Positions 1 to 7,891 of a DNA stretch of 64,000 nt are shown here, piece after piece. A program made the position numbers and the translations under genes. How positions within the stretch are numbered: position 1 is the stretch's first letter; each line of letters starts with the position of its first letter. The notes below the pieces were generated by a model. That model was not told the origin of the DNA, ran no database searches, and saw only the letters and a list, made by a program, of their open reading frames with translations. Source of the DNA: Hyphomicrobium sp. 99 (lineage in GTDB: Bacteria; Pseudomonadota; Alphaproteobacteria; Rhizobiales; Hyphomicrobiaceae); contig NZ_KQ031382.1 in assembly GCF_000384335.2 (NCBI RefSeq), forward strand, positions 2,987,545 to 3,051,544, in the 5' to 3' direction.

Positions 1-23
1 CCCGCGAACTGACAATTTTCGAG

Positions 24-455
24 ATGCCGATCTACACCGGTTCCGTCAACCGGCGCCTCACCGGCAGCATTTGGGAAAAAGGCCCAAGAATGATTGAATT
101 CTCGGATTTTCCAGGCGCCCAACACCTTCGATTGACAAAGGTGGTCGCGGCCAAGCACTTGGGTAATACTTTTATCGGCCGTTTCTACACGAGATATCAG
201 AACTACATACTACGCGGGATGGCTATTCGGCTTTGCGTCATTTCGGATAGTGGTTGGCACATGACGTCCATCGGTGATTGGACGAGGTATCGCGACAAAA
301 TTCTCGCATATTCCCACATGGATCGCGCCGACCGAGAAGACTTCAAGTATCGAGAGGCCTTCGAGCGGCGGTTGTCCGAAACGACAACGCCTGTAGACCT
401 CGCCCAGCTTCCTAAATTTGTTCAGGAAAATTCGGAGCGCTTTGCGGTCTCGTGA
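24..455 (+). CDS. Hypothetical protein, possibly 5'-truncated by the window edge
   Basis: The first in-frame ATG gives 143 residues, but the frame is open to the left window edge (an Arg-Glu-Leu-Thr run precedes the ATG), so the true start may lie outside. The protein is hydrophilic, rich in aromatic and basic residues (GRFYTRYQNYILRG around residues 51-64, then a Trp-containing stretch), with no signal peptide or membrane segment. I recognise no family. It stands alone, followed by about 690 bases of repeat-containing non-coding DNA. Codon use is less GC-biased than in the core genes, so it may be accessory. Confidence 0.5.
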   Translation: MPIYTGSVNRRLTGSIWEKGPRMIEFSDFPGAQHLRLTKVVAAKHLGNTFIGRFYTRYQNYILRGMAIRLCVISDSGWHMTSIGDWTRYRDKILAYSHMDRADREDFKYREAFERRLSETTTPVDLAQLPKFVQENSERFAVS

Positions 456-460
456 TCGCT

Positions 461-486
461 GTCCCACCGCGCAGTCCCACCGCGCA
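461..486. repeat. 13-bp tandem direct repeat
   Basis: The unit GTCCCACCGCGCA occurs twice with no spacer, a few bases after the stop codon of the first gene. Two units only, so this is not a CRISPR-type array; replication slippage is the simplest origin. Confidence 0.85.
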
Positions 487-544
487 TTGCTGCCGGCTCG
501 CGGGAACCTCCGCGCGTGGCGGCCAGCGCGGGGGAAAACGTCCT

Positions 545-584
545 GCGCTTGCGGCCGGCTCCGCGACAGCGGAGTCGCAAGCGC
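545..584 (+). repeat. GCCG-bulged hairpin repeat, copy 1
   Basis: Stem GCGCTTGCG (545-553) pairs with CGCAAGCGC (576-584). An unpaired GCCG (554-557) follows, then GCTCCGC (558-564) pairs with GCGGAGT (569-575) around a GACA loop. The architecture is the same as at 9310-9348, 9946-9986, 10080-10122 and 56391-56430, although the outer stem sequence differs each time. An A-rich tract follows the right arm, as in the other copies. Confidence 0.8.
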
Positions 585-597
585 CAACAAACATGCG

Positions 598-643
598 CAA
601 AAAAAACGAACCCCGCCGGATCCTCGGATCGCGCGCGGGGTTC
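598..643 (-). terminator. Terminator-like stem-loop (minus-strand orientation)
   Basis: GAACCCCGC (608-616) pairs with GCGGGGTTC (635-643). The A-run at 598-606 becomes a T-run after the stem when read on the minus strand. No intact minus-strand gene lies just to the right, so it may be a relic or serve a transcript from further off. Confidence 0.5.
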
Positions 644-1141
644 TGACCTTCGATGGATAGCCCAGATTAAAACCGGACTTTGATTGAGGCTGTGGGACCG
701 GCTAGGTCGCCACCCTCATAAAAAATTCAAATTGTTGGTGGGGACAGCTGATTGAGCGCGGCCAGTTCTCGAGAGCGCTCATTTAAGCTGCTGACCTCGC
801 GAACAAGTCCCGAGGTCCCGATGATAACCCGGCGGAGTCATCTCATCTCCTTAACTCGGTTGCTCCGTCACGCCTACCGCCTCCCATGCCAGCTCACTTA
901 CACGCTCATGAACGGACGTGGCTCGCTTTCCAATCCGCAGCTCATCGGCCCATCGACCGAGACGCATTTACCGGAACCGTCAACGAGAGCGGTATCGTCA
1001 CAATAGAAATGTGTGCCTCAAAACAGCTGTCGTCAACCCGTTACAAAGACGAAATCGATCACATTATCGCCCATCTCCATTTCGTCTGCTAAGAGCCGAG
1101 CTACGCAAGCGATCGAAAATCAGCAACGAAAGACGATAGTT

Positions 1142-1534
1142 ATGACGGTACAAAAGACGGGCGGCTGCCTTTGCCAGAGCGTACGTTACGAAATTAACGG
1201 ACCTCTCAATCCCATTCTGGCATGTCACTGCTCGCAATGCGCCAGAACGAGCGGCAACTTCGCGACCATGACGAGTACCGCCGCCGCCAACGTCACCATG
1301 TTGTCAGACGAAACGTTGCGCTGGTTTCAATCATCGGAAAACGTGAACCGCGGCTTCTGCTCGCGCTGCGGCAGCAATCTTTTTTGGAAGCAGACCGGCA
1401 GCCCCGACATCTACATTACCGCCGGCACGATCGATAAACCGACGGGCCTTAGAATTATCGGGCACATCTACGTCGCCTCTAAATCCGACTACTACGACAT
1501 CACCGACGGCTTGCCGCAAAAAGACGAATGGTGA
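1142..1534 (+). CDS. GFA/CENP-V domain protein (glutathione-dependent formaldehyde-activating-like)
   Basis: A 130-residue protein of the GFA (DUF636) family, which uses a beta-tent fold holding zinc; characterised members bind glutathione adducts, but most are of unknown substrate. The Zn ligands are visible: C9 and C11 in GGCLCQSVRYE, C28/C30/C33 in CHCSQC, and C73/C76 in FCSRCGSNLFW, all in the usual order. The ATG at 1142 is chosen because homology starts four residues later; the longer frame to 1013 adds low-complexity sequence unlike the family. It stands alone. Formaldehyde handling would suit a methylotroph, but that link is inference. Confidence 0.88.
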   Translation: MTVQKTGGCLCQSVRYEINGPLNPILACHCSQCARTSGNFATMTSTAAANVTMLSDETLRWFQSSENVNRGFCSRCGSNLFWKQTGSPDIYITAGTIDKPTGLRIIGHIYVASKSDYYDITDGLPQKDEW

Positions 1535-1567
1535 TGTGAACAATCGGACAAGCCCAAGGACGACTCG

Positions 1568-1837
1568 CTAATCTCCTTCAACCGTCATCCCGGCGAAGGC
1601 CGGGATCCAGCCAACGTGCAGCGCATTCGCAATTGCTGTCCGCTCACAGCGAACGGGCTCGCTCTTCTCGACCGAGCCGCGGAAGATCGAAACCGTTTCC
1701 TTCACGCATTGCCGGCCCGACTGAACCACGCGCACGATGTCGTCACCCGCCTTGCCCTGGCAAAGCACGGCGGCGTCCTGCGCGACCTCAAACGGCGGTG
1801 CACAGAACTCGGCGGCCGTCTTGACCCAAGACGAAAC
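1568..1837 (-). pseudogene. 3'-tail fragment of a paralogue of the gene at 2469-3086
   Basis: Read leftwards, this frame encodes a stretch (PFEVAQDAAVLCQGKAG, then CVKETVSIFRGSVEKSEPV) that matches the C-terminal part of the intact protein at 2469-3086 with about 4 differences over 46 aligned residues. It has no start or N-terminal half: a TAA lies just upstream at 1838-1840. The last residues are replaced by a palindromic repeat (1583-1609) that translates as WIPAFAGMT. The intervening P-loop gene (1859-2476) separates the fragment from its intact relative. Confidence 0.8.
1583..1610. repeat. Dispersed palindromic repeat (WIPAFAGMT type)
   Basis: ATCCCGGC (1587-1594) and GCCGGGAT (1599-1606) form a perfect 8-bp stem with a GAAG loop. 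On the minus strand it translates as WIPAFAGMT, a peptide often seen in spurious translations of a short intergenic palindrome spread through many proteobacterial genomes. It has landed in the 3' end of the gene fragment here. Only one copy is seen in this window. Confidence 0.7.
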
Positions 1838-1858
1838 TTAGGAGCAAACCTGAAAGCC

Positions 1859-2476
1859 ATGCCTCTATTCCTAATCACGGGCCACAGCGGAACAGGTAAA
1901 TCGACGCTCGCCGCCGAGTTGTCCCGGCGCGGATTCCGCGCGATCGACGCCGACATCGATTATACCCTTATGCAGTGGAGATGCCTGAAAACAAAGAAGG
2001 CCATCCCAATGCCGGAGCGCCCCTTCGATTTCAGCGAGCACGCGACTTTTTGGAATGAGGAGATAATGGAACGATGGCTTCGCTCATCGAAGCCGAGATT
2101 CATCTGCGGGATTAGCGGCAACGTAGAAACGTACCTGCCGCGCTTCGAGAAGATTTTTGTGCTTGAAGCATCCGAAGCCACGACGCGAGGACGCATCCTT
2201 TCCAGGGCCGACAACGCTTTCGGGAAAAACGCGCTGGAATGGAAAGCGATTGTCGCTACGCGGAAGAAATGGAACCCCTGGTATGCCCATAGGCACACGG
2301 TATTGAACGCCGAAAGTCCCGTTGACGATCTTGCCGAAAAGATCATCGAAACGCTTCCGGCATTGGCGCGTTTCGATGCTTATTTCAGGCGGTCGAAAGC
2401 CGCGTCGCTAGAATTCGCTTTCCTAGTTGCGCATGCTGCAACTACAGTTGCGGAACCTGCGTTTTGCCTCACCTGA
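1859..2476 (+). CDS. P-loop kinase-like ATP-binding protein
   Basis: A 205-residue protein with an N-terminal Walker A motif GHSGTGKST (residues 8-16), followed by an acidic DADID cluster typical of small-molecule (nucleotide or shikimate-type) kinases. A lid-like segment with paired Arg residues follows (TTRGRILSRADNAFGKN). It probably phosphorylates a small substrate that I cannot name. The ATG at 1859 is used because the P-loop must lie near the N-terminus; AGGAG sits about 14 bases upstream, rather far. It overlaps the convergent gene at 2469 by 8 bases and sits between that gene and a copy of that gene's tail, which suggests an insertion. Confidence 0.75.
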   Translation: MPLFLITGHSGTGKSTLAAELSRRGFRAIDADIDYTLMQWRCLKTKKAIPMPERPFDFSEHATFWNEEIMERWLRSSKPRFICGISGNVETYLPRFEKIFVLEASEATTRGRILSRADNAFGKNALEWKAIVATRKKWNPWYAHRHTVLNAESPVDDLAEKIIETLPALARFDAYFRRSKAASLEFAFLVAHAATTVAEPAFCLT

Positions 2477-3086
2477 TCGGACACGCCTTGTCGCAAGGCA
2501 CGGGCTCGCTCTTTTCAACCGAGCCGCGGAAGATCGAAACCGTCTCCTTCACGCACTGCCCGCCCGACTGAACCACACGCACGATGTTGTCGCCCGCCTT
2601 GCCCTGGCAAAGTACGGCTGCGTCCTGCGCGACGTCGAATGGCTTGTCGCCCAGCGCCTGCACCTCATCGGCGAGCGCGCTCGAAATCAGAAGGCTCGCG
2701 AAACCGCCTGCTTTGGAAGCCGGCTTCGGCAGCTGGGAAAACGCGATCCACTCGTAGTTGACTTGCCCGTCGGGACTGCGAACGCGGATCGAAATGTCGC
2801 CGGTCTTCGAGCAAGAGCCGACATCGACGCGCGCATTGCCTTGCGTCGAGAGCGACCGGTATTCGATCTTGCAGTCGAAATTCTTCTCGAGCAGCTCCGC
2901 CTGCGCCAAACGATGATCGACCTGGTTGAACGGCACGTCGTTCTTCCAGGAGAAATAGAGATTGCGCGCCGTCGGAACGGCGGCCGCAACGGAAACCGCA
3001 AGCACCAGCAGCTTGACGACCGAAACGGTCCGATTCACCGGATGCGCGGGGTGCGCAAAATTCAGCAGAGATGGAGCTTCGCTCAT
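2469..3086 (-). CDS. Membrane-anchored hypothetical protein
   Basis: A 205-residue protein starting MSEAPSLLNF, chosen because GGGAGG precedes this ATG; the longer frame to 3314 has no ribosome site. One transmembrane helix lies near residues 23-42 (VSVVKLLVLAVSVAAAVPTA), followed by an exported or periplasmic domain with four cysteines (C in FDCKIEY, GSCSKT, VLCQGK, QCVKET) that could form two disulfides. No family recognised. A partial paralogous copy of its C-terminal third lies at about 1628-1800 on the same strand. Confidence 0.75.
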   Translation of the reverse strand: MSEAPSLLNFAHPAHPVNRTVSVVKLLVLAVSVAAAVPTARNLYFSWKNDVPFNQVDHRLAQAELLEKNFDCKIEYRSLSTQGNARVDVGSCSKTGDISIRVRSPDGQVNYEWIAFSQLPKPASKAGGFASLLISSALADEVQALGDKPFDVAQDAAVLCQGKAGDNIVRVVQSGGQCVKETVSIFRGSVEKSEPVPCDKACPIR

Positions 3087-3374
3087 TGTGTTCCCTCCCG
3101 GTAGCGACGCTTGACTGGTTTCGGCGAGCCATATGATGGCGTCAAGGCTGAATGCTGACGGCTTGCTGACAGACCCGTGAACAGAAGCGCGCGGAGGGCG
3201 TTTGAAATGAAACCGGGCCGGGCCGCCCCACGAGGCTGGCAAGGTTGCAGATCGCGCCCTCCGGCACCTCAGAAAGCGAGCTAAAGCCTTGAAATCCCGA
3301 CGCTCGCGCATCATCTGTGAGCGCTTGCTCCGGTCGCATTGCCGCCCCAGTCCCCCTCGGGTAGACCTTACCTC

Positions 3375-6341
3375 ATGAAATCACCTGCGAAAAAGCCCGC
3401 CCCCCGCGCCGGGTCCGAATTGATGAAGACCATCCACGTGCGTGGCGCGCGTGAACACAACTTGAAAAACGTCGATCTCGAAATCCCGCGCGACGCGCTT
3501 GTCGTGTTCACGGGCCTTTCGGGCTCGGGCAAATCCTCCCTCGCCTTCGACACAATCTACGCCGAGGGACAACGCCGTTATGTCGAAAGCCTCTCGGCTT
3601 ACGCCCGCCAATTCCTCGAGATGATGCAGAAGCCGGACGTCGATCACATCGACGGCCTGTCGCCCGCGATCTCCATCGAGCAGAAGACGACCTCAAAAAA
3701 TCCCCGCTCGACCGTCGGCACGGTGACGGAGATCTACGACTACCTCCGCCTGCTGTTCGCCCGCGTCGGCGTTCCCTATTCCCCCGCGACCGGTCTCCCC
3801 ATCGAGAGCCAGACCGTCGCGCAGATGGTCGATCGCGTGCTCGAGCTGCCAGAAGGCACGCGCCTTCTCATCCTCGCGCCAGTCGTGCGCGGCCGCAAAG
3901 GCGAATACAAAAAGGAAATCGCCGAGTGGCAGAAGAAGGGCTACCAGCGCCTCAAGATCAACGGCACCGTCTACGACATCGGCGACGCCCCGAAGCTCGA
4001 CAAGAAGTACAAGCACGATATCGACGTCGTCGTCGACCGCATCGTCGTGAAGAAAGACTTAGGCGTTCGCCTCGCGGACTCCTTCGAGCAGTCGCTGAAA
4101 TTATCGGACGGCCTCGCGATTGCGGAATACGTCGACAAGCCTTTGTCGAAAGCAGAGACCGAGGGCGCGAACAAATCGAAGAACGATACGCACGAGCGCA
4201 TTCTCTTTTCTTCCCGCTTCGCCTGCCCCGTTTCCGGCTTCACGATCGACGAAATCGAGCCACGGCTCTTCTCGTTCAACGCGCCCGCGGGCGCCTGCCC
4301 CGTATGCGACGGCCTCGGCTCCGAGCTTCGCTTCGAGCCGGACCTCGTCGTGCCCGATGGATCGCTCTCCCTCGAAAAGGGCGCGATCTATCCATGGGCG
4401 AAAACCGGCGTCTCGTCTCCCTATTACGAGCAGACGCTCGAAAGCCTTGCCAAGCACTACAAGATTTCGATGAAGACGCCGTGGGAGCGCCTGCCGAAGC
4501 ACGTGCAGCTCGCGATCCTCTTCGGCTCCGGCGACGAAGACATCGTCTTCACCTACTGGGACGGCAGCCGCAACTACTCAACCGAGAAGCCGTTCGAAGG
4601 CGTCATTGGCAACATCGCCCGCCGCTTCAAGGAAACGGATAGCGACTGGGTCCGCGAAGAGCTCTCGCGCTATCAGGCGGCGCACCCGTGCGAAGGCTGC
4701 GGCGGCTATCGACTGAAACCGCAGGCACTCGCCGTGAAAGTCGGCGGCAAGCATATCGGCGAGGTCTGCGATCTCTCGATCAAGAACGCCAACGACTGGT
4801 TCGCGGAAATCCCCAAGACCTTCACGAAGCAGCAGTCCGAAATCGCGACGCGCATCCTGAAGGAAATCCGCGACCGCCTGAAATTCCTGAACGACGTCGG
4901 CCTGACCTACCTCACGATGTCGCGCGCGTCCGGCACGCTGTCGGGCGGCGAAAGCCAGCGCATTCGTCTCGCCTCGCAAATCGGCTCCGGCCTGACAGGC
5001 GTCCTCTACGTCCTCGACGAGCCGTCGATCGGCCTGCATCAACGCGACAACGACCGCCTGCTCGACACGCTGAAGCACCTGCGCGACATCGGCAACACCG
5101 TCATCGTCGTCGAGCACGACGAGGACGCGATCATGCACGCCGATTACGTCGTCGACGTCGGCCCCGGCGCCGGCATCCACGGCGGCCGCGTCGTCGCTCA
5201 AGGCACCCCGCAAGACATCATGGACAACCCGGCGAGCCTCACCGGCGAATACCTCTCGGGCGTCCGCTACGTGCCGATCCCGAAAACGCGCCGCGCCCCC
5301 GACAAATCGAAATCGCTCACCGTCGTCGGCGCGCGCGAGAACAACCTGAAGAACGTCTCGGCCTCGATCCCCGTCGGCCTCTTCACCTGCATCACCGGCG
5401 TCTCGGGCGGCGGAAAATCGACGCTCCTGATCGACACGCTCTTCAAGGCCGTCGCGAGGAAGCTCAACAACGCCAAGGAGCACCCCGGCGAGCACGACAA
5501 GATCACCGGCATCGAGCACTTCGACAAGATCATCGACATCGACCAGTCGCCGATCGGACGCACGCCGCGCTCGAACCCCGCGACCTACACCGGCGCCTTC
5601 ACGCCGATCCGCGAATGGTTCGCAGGCCTCCCCGAAGCGAAAACGCGCGGCTACGAGCCGGGCCGCTTCTCGTTCAACGTGAAAGGCGGACGCTGCGAAG
5701 TCTGCCAGGGCGACGGCGTCATCAAGATCGAGATGCACTTCCTGCCCGACGTCTACGTCACGTGCGAGGAATGCAAGGGCAAGCGCTACAATCGCGAGAC
5801 GCTCGCCGTCACCTTCAAGGAGAAGTCCATCGCCGACGTGCTCGACATGACCGTCGAGGAAGGCGCCGAGTTCTTCAAGGCCGTGCCGTCGATACGCGAC
5901 AAGCTCGAAACGCTCGCGCGCGTGGGCCTCGGTTACATCCACATCGGCCAACAGGCGACGACGCTATCGGGCGGCGAAGCGCAGCGCATCAAGCTGTCGA
6001 AGGAACTCTCGCGCAGAGCAACGGGACGCACGCTGTACATTCTCGACGAGCCGACGACGGGCCTTCACTTCCACGACGTCGCCAAGCTTCTCGAGGTGCT
6101 GCACGAACTGGCGGACGCGGGCAACACCGTCGTCGTGATCGAGCACAACCTCGAAGTCATCAAGACCGCCGACTGGGTCATCGACCTCGGCCCCGAAGGC
6201 GGCGACGGCGGCGGCACCATCGTCGCGGCCGGAACGCCCGAAGACGTCGCCAAGGTCAAGGAAAGCTATACGGGACAGTACCTGAAGCCGGTGCTGGCGC
6301 GGAAGCCGAAGCCCGCAAACAAGAAGCAGGCGGCGGAGTAG
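3375..6341 (+). CDS. uvrA: Excinuclease ABC subunit UvrA
   Basis: The damage-recognition ATPase of nucleotide excision repair; it dimerises, loads UvrB on lesions and acts in the cytoplasm. About 988 residues from the ATG at 3375; an in-frame ATG at 3423 ([13 protein letters not shown]) is the conserved family start and could be the real one. Two ABC modules: Walker [10 protein letters not shown] (residues 47-55) and GVSGGGKST (about 675), with LSGGE signatures near 522 and 864 and Walker B LDEPS and LDEPT. The second zinc module CEVC...CEEC (about 774) is intact. In the first zinc module one ligand is replaced (CPVS instead of CPxC, about 283), a variant I associate with alphaproteobacteria. 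Its 3' end is repeated twice downstream. Confidence 0.98.
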   Translation: MKSPAKKPAPRAGSELMKTIHVRGAREHNLKNVDLEIPRDALVVFTGLSGSGKSSLAFDTIYAEGQRRYVESLSAYARQFLEMMQKPDVDHIDGLSPAISIEQKTTSKNPRSTVGTVTEIYDYLRLLFARVGVPYSPATGLPIESQTVAQMVDRVLELPEGTRLLILAPVVRGRKGEYKKEIAEWQKKGYQRLKINGTVYDIGDAPKLDKKYKHDIDVVVDRIVVKKDLGVRLADSFEQSLKLSDGLAIAEYVDKPLSKAETEGANKSKNDTHERILFSSRFACPVSGFTIDEIEPRLFSFNAPAGACPVCDGLGSELRFEPDLVVPDGSLSLEKGAIYPWAKTGVSSPYYEQTLESLAKHYKISMKTPWERLPKHVQLAILFGSGDEDIVFTYWDGSRNYSTEKPFEGVIGNIARRFKETDSDWVREELSRYQAAHPCEGCGGYRLKPQALAVKVGGKHIGEVCDLSIKNANDWFAEIPKTFTKQQSEIATRILKEIRDRLKFLNDVGLTYLTMSRASGTLSGGESQRIRLASQIGSGLTGVLYVLDEPSIGLHQRDNDRLLDTLKHLRDIGNTVIVVEHDEDAIMHADYVVDVGPGAGIHGGRVVAQGTPQDIMDNPASLTGEYLSGVRYVPIPKTRRAPDKSKSLTVVGARENNLKNVSASIPVGLFTCITGVSGGGKSTLLIDTLFKAVARKLNNAKEHPGEHDKITGIEHFDKIIDIDQSPIGRTPRSNPATYTGAFTPIREWFAGLPEAKTRGYEPGRFSFNVKGGRCEVCQGDGVIKIEMHFLPDVYVTCEECKGKRYNRETLAVTFKEKSIADVLDMTVEEGAEFFKAVPSIRDKLETLARVGLGYIHIGQQATTLSGGEAQRIKLSKELSRRATGRTLYILDEPTTGLHFHDVAKLLEVLHELADAGNTVVVIEHNLEVIKTADWVIDLGPEGGDGGGTIVAAGTPEDVAKVKESYTGQYLKPVLARKPKPANKKQAAE

Positions 6342-6343
6342 AT

Positions 6344-6829
6344 ATGGCCGACAGCAAGGCAAAGCCGCCTCTCGCAATCGCAGCCGATGCCGCTCCTCTC
6401 CGCACCAAGCCGTCGAACTATCCCGAGCCCTTCTTCAGCCGCATGGGAAAGCGCGAGAAGCGGCCGCTCGGCGACATCTTCGGCCTCAAGAACTTCGGCG
6501 TGAACCTGACGACGCTTCTCCCGGGCGGCGAGTCCGCGCTTCTGCATCGCCACAGCAAGCAGGACGAGTTCGTCTATATTCTCGAAGGCAGACCGACGCT
6601 CGTCACCGACCAGGGTGAGATCGAACTCGCGCCGGGCATATGCGCGGGCTTCCCCGCGGCAGGCATCGCCCATCATCTCGTCAACCGGACCGAGAGCGAC
6701 GTCGTCTATCTCGAGATCGGTGACCGCACACCTGGCGACGAGGGCAGCTATCCCAACGACGACCTCAAGGCCTCGCTCGGCCCCGACGGCAAGTGGATCT
6801 TCACGCGGAAGGATGGGCGGCCCTATTGA
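6344..6829 (+). CDS. Cupin domain protein
   Basis: A 161-residue protein with a single cupin barrel. The metal-binding motif 1 is visible as GESALLHRHSKQDEFVYILEG, matching G-X5-HXH-X4-E-X6-G, and motif 2 follows (PAAGIAHHLVN). The metal and substrate are unknown; family members include sugar isomerases and dioxygenase-like proteins. The ATG lies two bases after the uvrA stop, so it is probably read from the same transcript. It is followed at once by a second copy of the uvrA 3' end, so it appears to be a gene inserted at the uvrA terminus. Confidence 0.9.
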   Translation: MADSKAKPPLAIAADAAPLRTKPSNYPEPFFSRMGKREKRPLGDIFGLKNFGVNLTTLLPGGESALLHRHSKQDEFVYILEGRPTLVTDQGEIELAPGICAGFPAAGIAHHLVNRTESDVVYLEIGDRTPGDEGSYPNDDLKASLGPDGKWIFTRKDGRPY

Positions 6830-6830
6830 A

Positions 6831-6962
6831 GGCGGCACCATCGTCGCCGCAGGCACGCCCGAAGACGTCGCCAAGACCAAGGAAAGCTACACGGGACAGT
6901 ATCTCAAGCCGGTACTGGCGAGGAAGCCGAAGCCCACCACAAGGAAAGCAGCCGCGGACTAA
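6831..6962 (+). pseudogene. Second copy of the uvrA 3' end (fragment)
   Basis: The 44 codons up to the TAA at 6960-6962 match the last 44 codons of uvrA with 37 identical residues by eye ([15 protein letters not shown], then [18 protein letters not shown]). Many DNA differences are synonymous, so the piece looks like the tail of a once-functional, diverged uvrA allele and not a fresh tandem duplication. It begins right after the cupin stop codon and lies in a chimeric frame open from 6615. No start signal of its own. Confidence 0.88.
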
Positions 6963-7019
6963 ATTTCCCTCCCCCTTGCGGGGAGGGTGGCGCGCAGCGC
7001 CGGGGGGGGGTCTCGCCTA
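6963..7019. repeat. G/C-rich hairpin repeat with a nine-G run
   Basis: CCCTCCCC and GGGGAGGG form a stem around CTTGC, followed by a GGCGC/GCGCC pair and a run of nine G at 7002-7010. Elements of this look are common between genes in high-GC proteobacteria. It separates the second uvrA tail from the SnoaL-like remnant and may mark a recombination joint. Confidence 0.6.
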
Positions 7020-7148
7020 GGCCTCAAGCCCAACGGCAAGAAGATCTCATTCTCCGAGCACGTATTCTACAAACTGCGCGACGGCCGGATCAGCGAAGTC
7101 CGCTCCCTCATCGACCGCGACGCGGTGGCTAGGCAGTTAGCGGAGTAG
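7020..7148 (+). pseudogene. C-terminal remnant of a SnoaL-like (ester cyclase type) protein
   Basis: Forty-two codons starting at the GGC at 7020 and ending in TAG read GLKPNGKKISFSEHVFYK, then LRDGRISEVRSLIDRDAVAR. This is the pattern of the last beta strands of SnoaL-like polyketide or ester cyclase proteins (FSGHVFYRLRDGKI-type ending). The N-terminal two thirds are missing and the preceding sequence is a repeat, so the gene is broken. It is followed 35 bases later by a third uvrA-like terminus. Confidence 0.65.
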
Positions 7149-7183
7149 CTTCACGGAGCGGAGTCAGAATCCGCAAGAAAAGT

Positions 7184-7204
7184 AAGAAGCAGGCGGCAGA
7201 GTAG
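7184..7204 (+). repeat. Third copy of the uvrA terminus (21-bp att-like repeat)
   Basis: These 21 bases, which read KKQAAE and stop, match the final 21 bases of uvrA (6321-6341) with a single difference. Together with the tail at 6831-6962 this gives three uvrA ends in a row, each after a different gene. The TIR cassette starts beyond this point. Confidence 0.75.
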
Positions 7205-7446
7205 AAAAGTCGACACTTATCCACAGTTCCCGTAAATTTTTTTGGGCGAAAGCTCGAAACGGAATTCATCAGTACACATTCATATCGCCGCTCTCTTCGC
7301 TTGAGCGACGATATGAAGATTCGTTTTTTTGTCAATTGGGGTGCTTATTTGGGCCTGTAATCATTGAATTATTTTGTGGGCGTTGCCGCGCTTTTTGCTG
7401 TCTGAGCGATTTTGCCATTATCTAATCGTCCTGCAAACTCGCTTTC
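7205..7446. promoter_or_regulatory. AT-rich leader of the TIR cassette with an inverted repeat
   Basis: CATATCG (7281-7287) pairs with CGATATG (7309-7315), with an inner GCTC/GAGC pair, giving a stem-loop about 130 bases ahead of the first cassette gene. The segment is much richer in A and T than the core genome, with T-runs at 7239-7245 and near 7325. A perfect DnaA-box nonamer (TTATCCACA, 7217-7225) is present once. The promoter cannot be fixed by eye. Confidence 0.4.
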
Positions 7447-7845
7447 ATGAAACGAGAACGCGTCAACCAAGCTCTCAAAATCGAGATGCAAATTGCCTCC
7501 ACAAGAAGGCGACTCGCAGTGGCGATGACCACAGCAGCGAACTTGGAAAATCGTCTTCGACTACTCGAGGAACAGCAATTTAGGTTGAATGAAGAAAGTC
7601 AATTGCCACTCGGGCGATCGACGAGAAAAAACCAAAAAAAGTACACCGTCTGGTACAGCGTCCGCGAGGCTCTCAGGGACACTCTATCAGATGGCCTCAC
7701 CACAGCCGAACTGCACCAAGCAGTTTGTGAAGAGCACCGAAACCTAAACATTATCACCTTTAGAGCCTATCTGCGCGAATTTCACTGCGTGAGACACTTA
7801 CTCGATAAGAAACATGATCGCTGGCATCTGGCAAAGCACGCTTGA
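7447..7845 (+). CDS. Coiled-coil / winged-helix-like protein of the TIR cassette
   Basis: A 132-residue basic protein of no family I recognise. Residues about 5-50 (VNQALKIEMQIASTRRR, then MTTAANLENRLRLLEEQQ) have heptad-like spacing of a coiled coil. A basic linker RSTRKNQKK (about 59-67) follows. The C-terminal part (YSVREALRDTLSDG, TTAELHQAV, ITFRAYLREF, then DRWHLAKHA) reads like a three-helix winged helix with a final wing, so DNA or RNA binding is possible. It lies 46 bases before the TIR gene on the same strand, probably in the same operon. Base composition is below the window average, which suggests transfer. Roles as regulator or partner of the TIR protein are inference. Confidence 0.7.
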   Translation: MKRERVNQALKIEMQIASTRRRLAVAMTTAANLENRLRLLEEQQFRLNEESQLPLGRSTRKNQKKYTVWYSVREALRDTLSDGLTTAELHQAVCEEHRNLNIITFRAYLREFHCVRHLLDKKHDRWHLAKHA

Positions 7846-7891
7846 ATGCCAAGACCCATCATTAGATCTTCAACTCGACAAACGGGGTAAT

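Larger units (their letters stand above)
456..1141. other. Gene-poor stretch with repeats and hairpins
   Basis: I see no convincing gene. It holds a 13-bp perfect tandem repeat (461-473 and 474-486), a GCCG-bulged hairpin (545-584) and a terminator-like stem (608-643). Open frames at 752-1006 and 886-1139 overlap one another, have no ribosome site and no recognisable protein character. The 700-1140 part shows no clear structure apart from the leader of the next gene. Confidence 0.6.

Noticed and set aside
461..486. Tandem 13-bp repeat as a CRISPR remnant
   Set aside because: Only two abutting units with no spacer and no cas genes anywhere in the window.
4578..5951. 457-residue open frame antisense to uvrA
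   Set aside because: A high-GC shadow: the plus strand encodes a complete, conserved UvrA here, and the antisense frame is Asp/Val/Arg-rich low-information sequence without a ribosome site.
7217..7225. Perfect DnaA box (TTATCCACA) as a sign of a replication origin
   Set aside because: A single nonamer with no cluster, no AT-rich unwinding repeat of origin type and no dnaA, dnaN or partition gene nearby; expected by chance at this scale.
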